Made by a program: the position numbers and the translations under genes
Shown here: positions 5,808 to 6,098 of the stretch, in pieces
Numbering within the stretch: position 1 is the first letter of the stretch
Layout: each line of letters starts with the position of its first letter
The notes under the pieces: model-generated
Database searches by the model: none
Seen by the model: only the letters and a program-made list of their open reading frames with translations
What the model was told of the DNA's origin: nothing
Assembly: GCA_046303115.1 (NCBI GenBank)
Contig: JBKCGZ010000130.1
Coordinates: 1 to 6,098 of the forward strand
Length of the DNA stretch: 6,098 bases
DNA from: CAINEC01 sp046303115
GTDB lineage: Bacteria > Bacteroidota > Bacteroidia > AKYH767-A > OLB10
Direction: 5' to 3'

Positions 5808-6098
5808 ATGAGTGAAAAGTACCCTGTAATAGAGTTAAAAAAAGGAAAGGAAAAATCAGTTTTAGCAAAACACCCTTGGGTATTCAGTGGTGCCATTGCT
5901 AAAGAACCGAAGGATTTAAATGCGGGAACTATCGTTTCGGTAATTGACAATAATAAAAACTACCTTGCTACCGGACATTTTCACAAGGCAACTATCTCTG
6001 TAAGATGTCTCGATTTCGAGAATAACACCATCGATTTAGCCTTCTGGACAAAAAAAATTCAAAACGCCTATAACTTCCGAAACACATTAGGCTTAATA
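5808..6098 (+). CDS. RlmI-like 23S rRNA (cytosine-C5)-methyltransferase, N-terminal part (3'-truncated by window)
   Basis: An ATG at 5808 opens a frame that runs to the right edge: 97 residues with no stop. The N-terminus reads IELKKGKEKSVLAKHPWVFS (8-27), then GAIAKEP, a 'G-x-I-V-S-V-I-D' strand and LATGHFH, matching the PUA-like RNA-binding domain at the start of the RlmI/YccW class of SAM-dependent methyltransferases, which modify C1962 (E. coli numbering) of 23S rRNA. The stretch IDLAFWTKKIQNAYNFRN (75-92) corresponds to the linker helix that family members have before the Rossmann methyltransferase domain. That domain and its catalytic cysteine lie beyond the window, so activity and exact target cannot be confirmed. 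The gene is divergent from the WYL regulator. Because the catalytic part is not visible, I give no gene symbol. Confidence 0.88.
   Translation, partial: MSEKYPVIELKKGKEKSVLAKHPWVFSGAIAKEPKDLNAGTIVSVIDNNKNYLATGHFHKATISVRCLDFENNTIDLAFWTKKIQNAYNFRNTLGLI

Noticed and set aside
1..6098. A mobile island, defence system or phage region
   Set aside because: All genes belong to ordinary chromosomal families, base and codon use look uniform throughout, and no integrase, transposase, tRNA or flanking repeats are visible.

Overview
The window is AT-rich, tightly packed chromosomal DNA from a member of the Bacteroidota. The best evidence is the secreted M1 peptidase, which ends in a C-terminal sorting domain of the type IX secretion system (T9SS). 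Start sites lack obvious Shine-Dalgarno sequences, and intergenic DNA is rich in A/T and short CAAATTA-like words, which fits the same phylum. I cannot place it to genus.

Layout, left to right: (1) the 3' end of a polytopic membrane protein of the DUF2339 type, open to the left edge (to 626, +). (2) A 228-bp non-coding stretch (627-854) with two copies of a 39-bp module: a decamer, 3 nt, a 16-nt imperfect palindrome, then a second decamer. (3) A DASS/SLC13-type sodium-dicarboxylate (or sulfate) symporter (855-2306, +), probably starting at TTG. (4) Two bases after its stop, an M1 zinc aminopeptidase with a signal peptide and T9SS tail (2309-4657, +). (5) A convergent gene for a WYL-family transcriptional regulator (4658-5713, -), whose stop codon directly abuts the peptidase stop inside a perfect 14-bp palindrome. 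(6) A 94-bp very AT-rich divergent promoter region (5714-5807). (7) The 5' end of an RlmI-type 23S rRNA cytosine methyltransferase (5808 to the right edge, +), cut by the window.

Functionally, the symporter and secreted peptidase look like a two-gene transcription unit. One speculative reading is that the peptidase releases amino acids or peptides outside the cell while the symporter imports carboxylates. The regulator faces the methyltransferase gene and could act on the shared promoter region, but nothing ties it directly to the symporter-peptidase pair. The protein-coding genes are ordinary housekeeping or nutritional families. The less explained signals are in the DNA between and at the ends of genes: the paired palindrome modules, the palindromic double stop, and a 40-bp-spaced direct repeat in the divergent promoter. 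No RNA genes, insertion sequences, phage genes, CRISPR array or defence system were seen.
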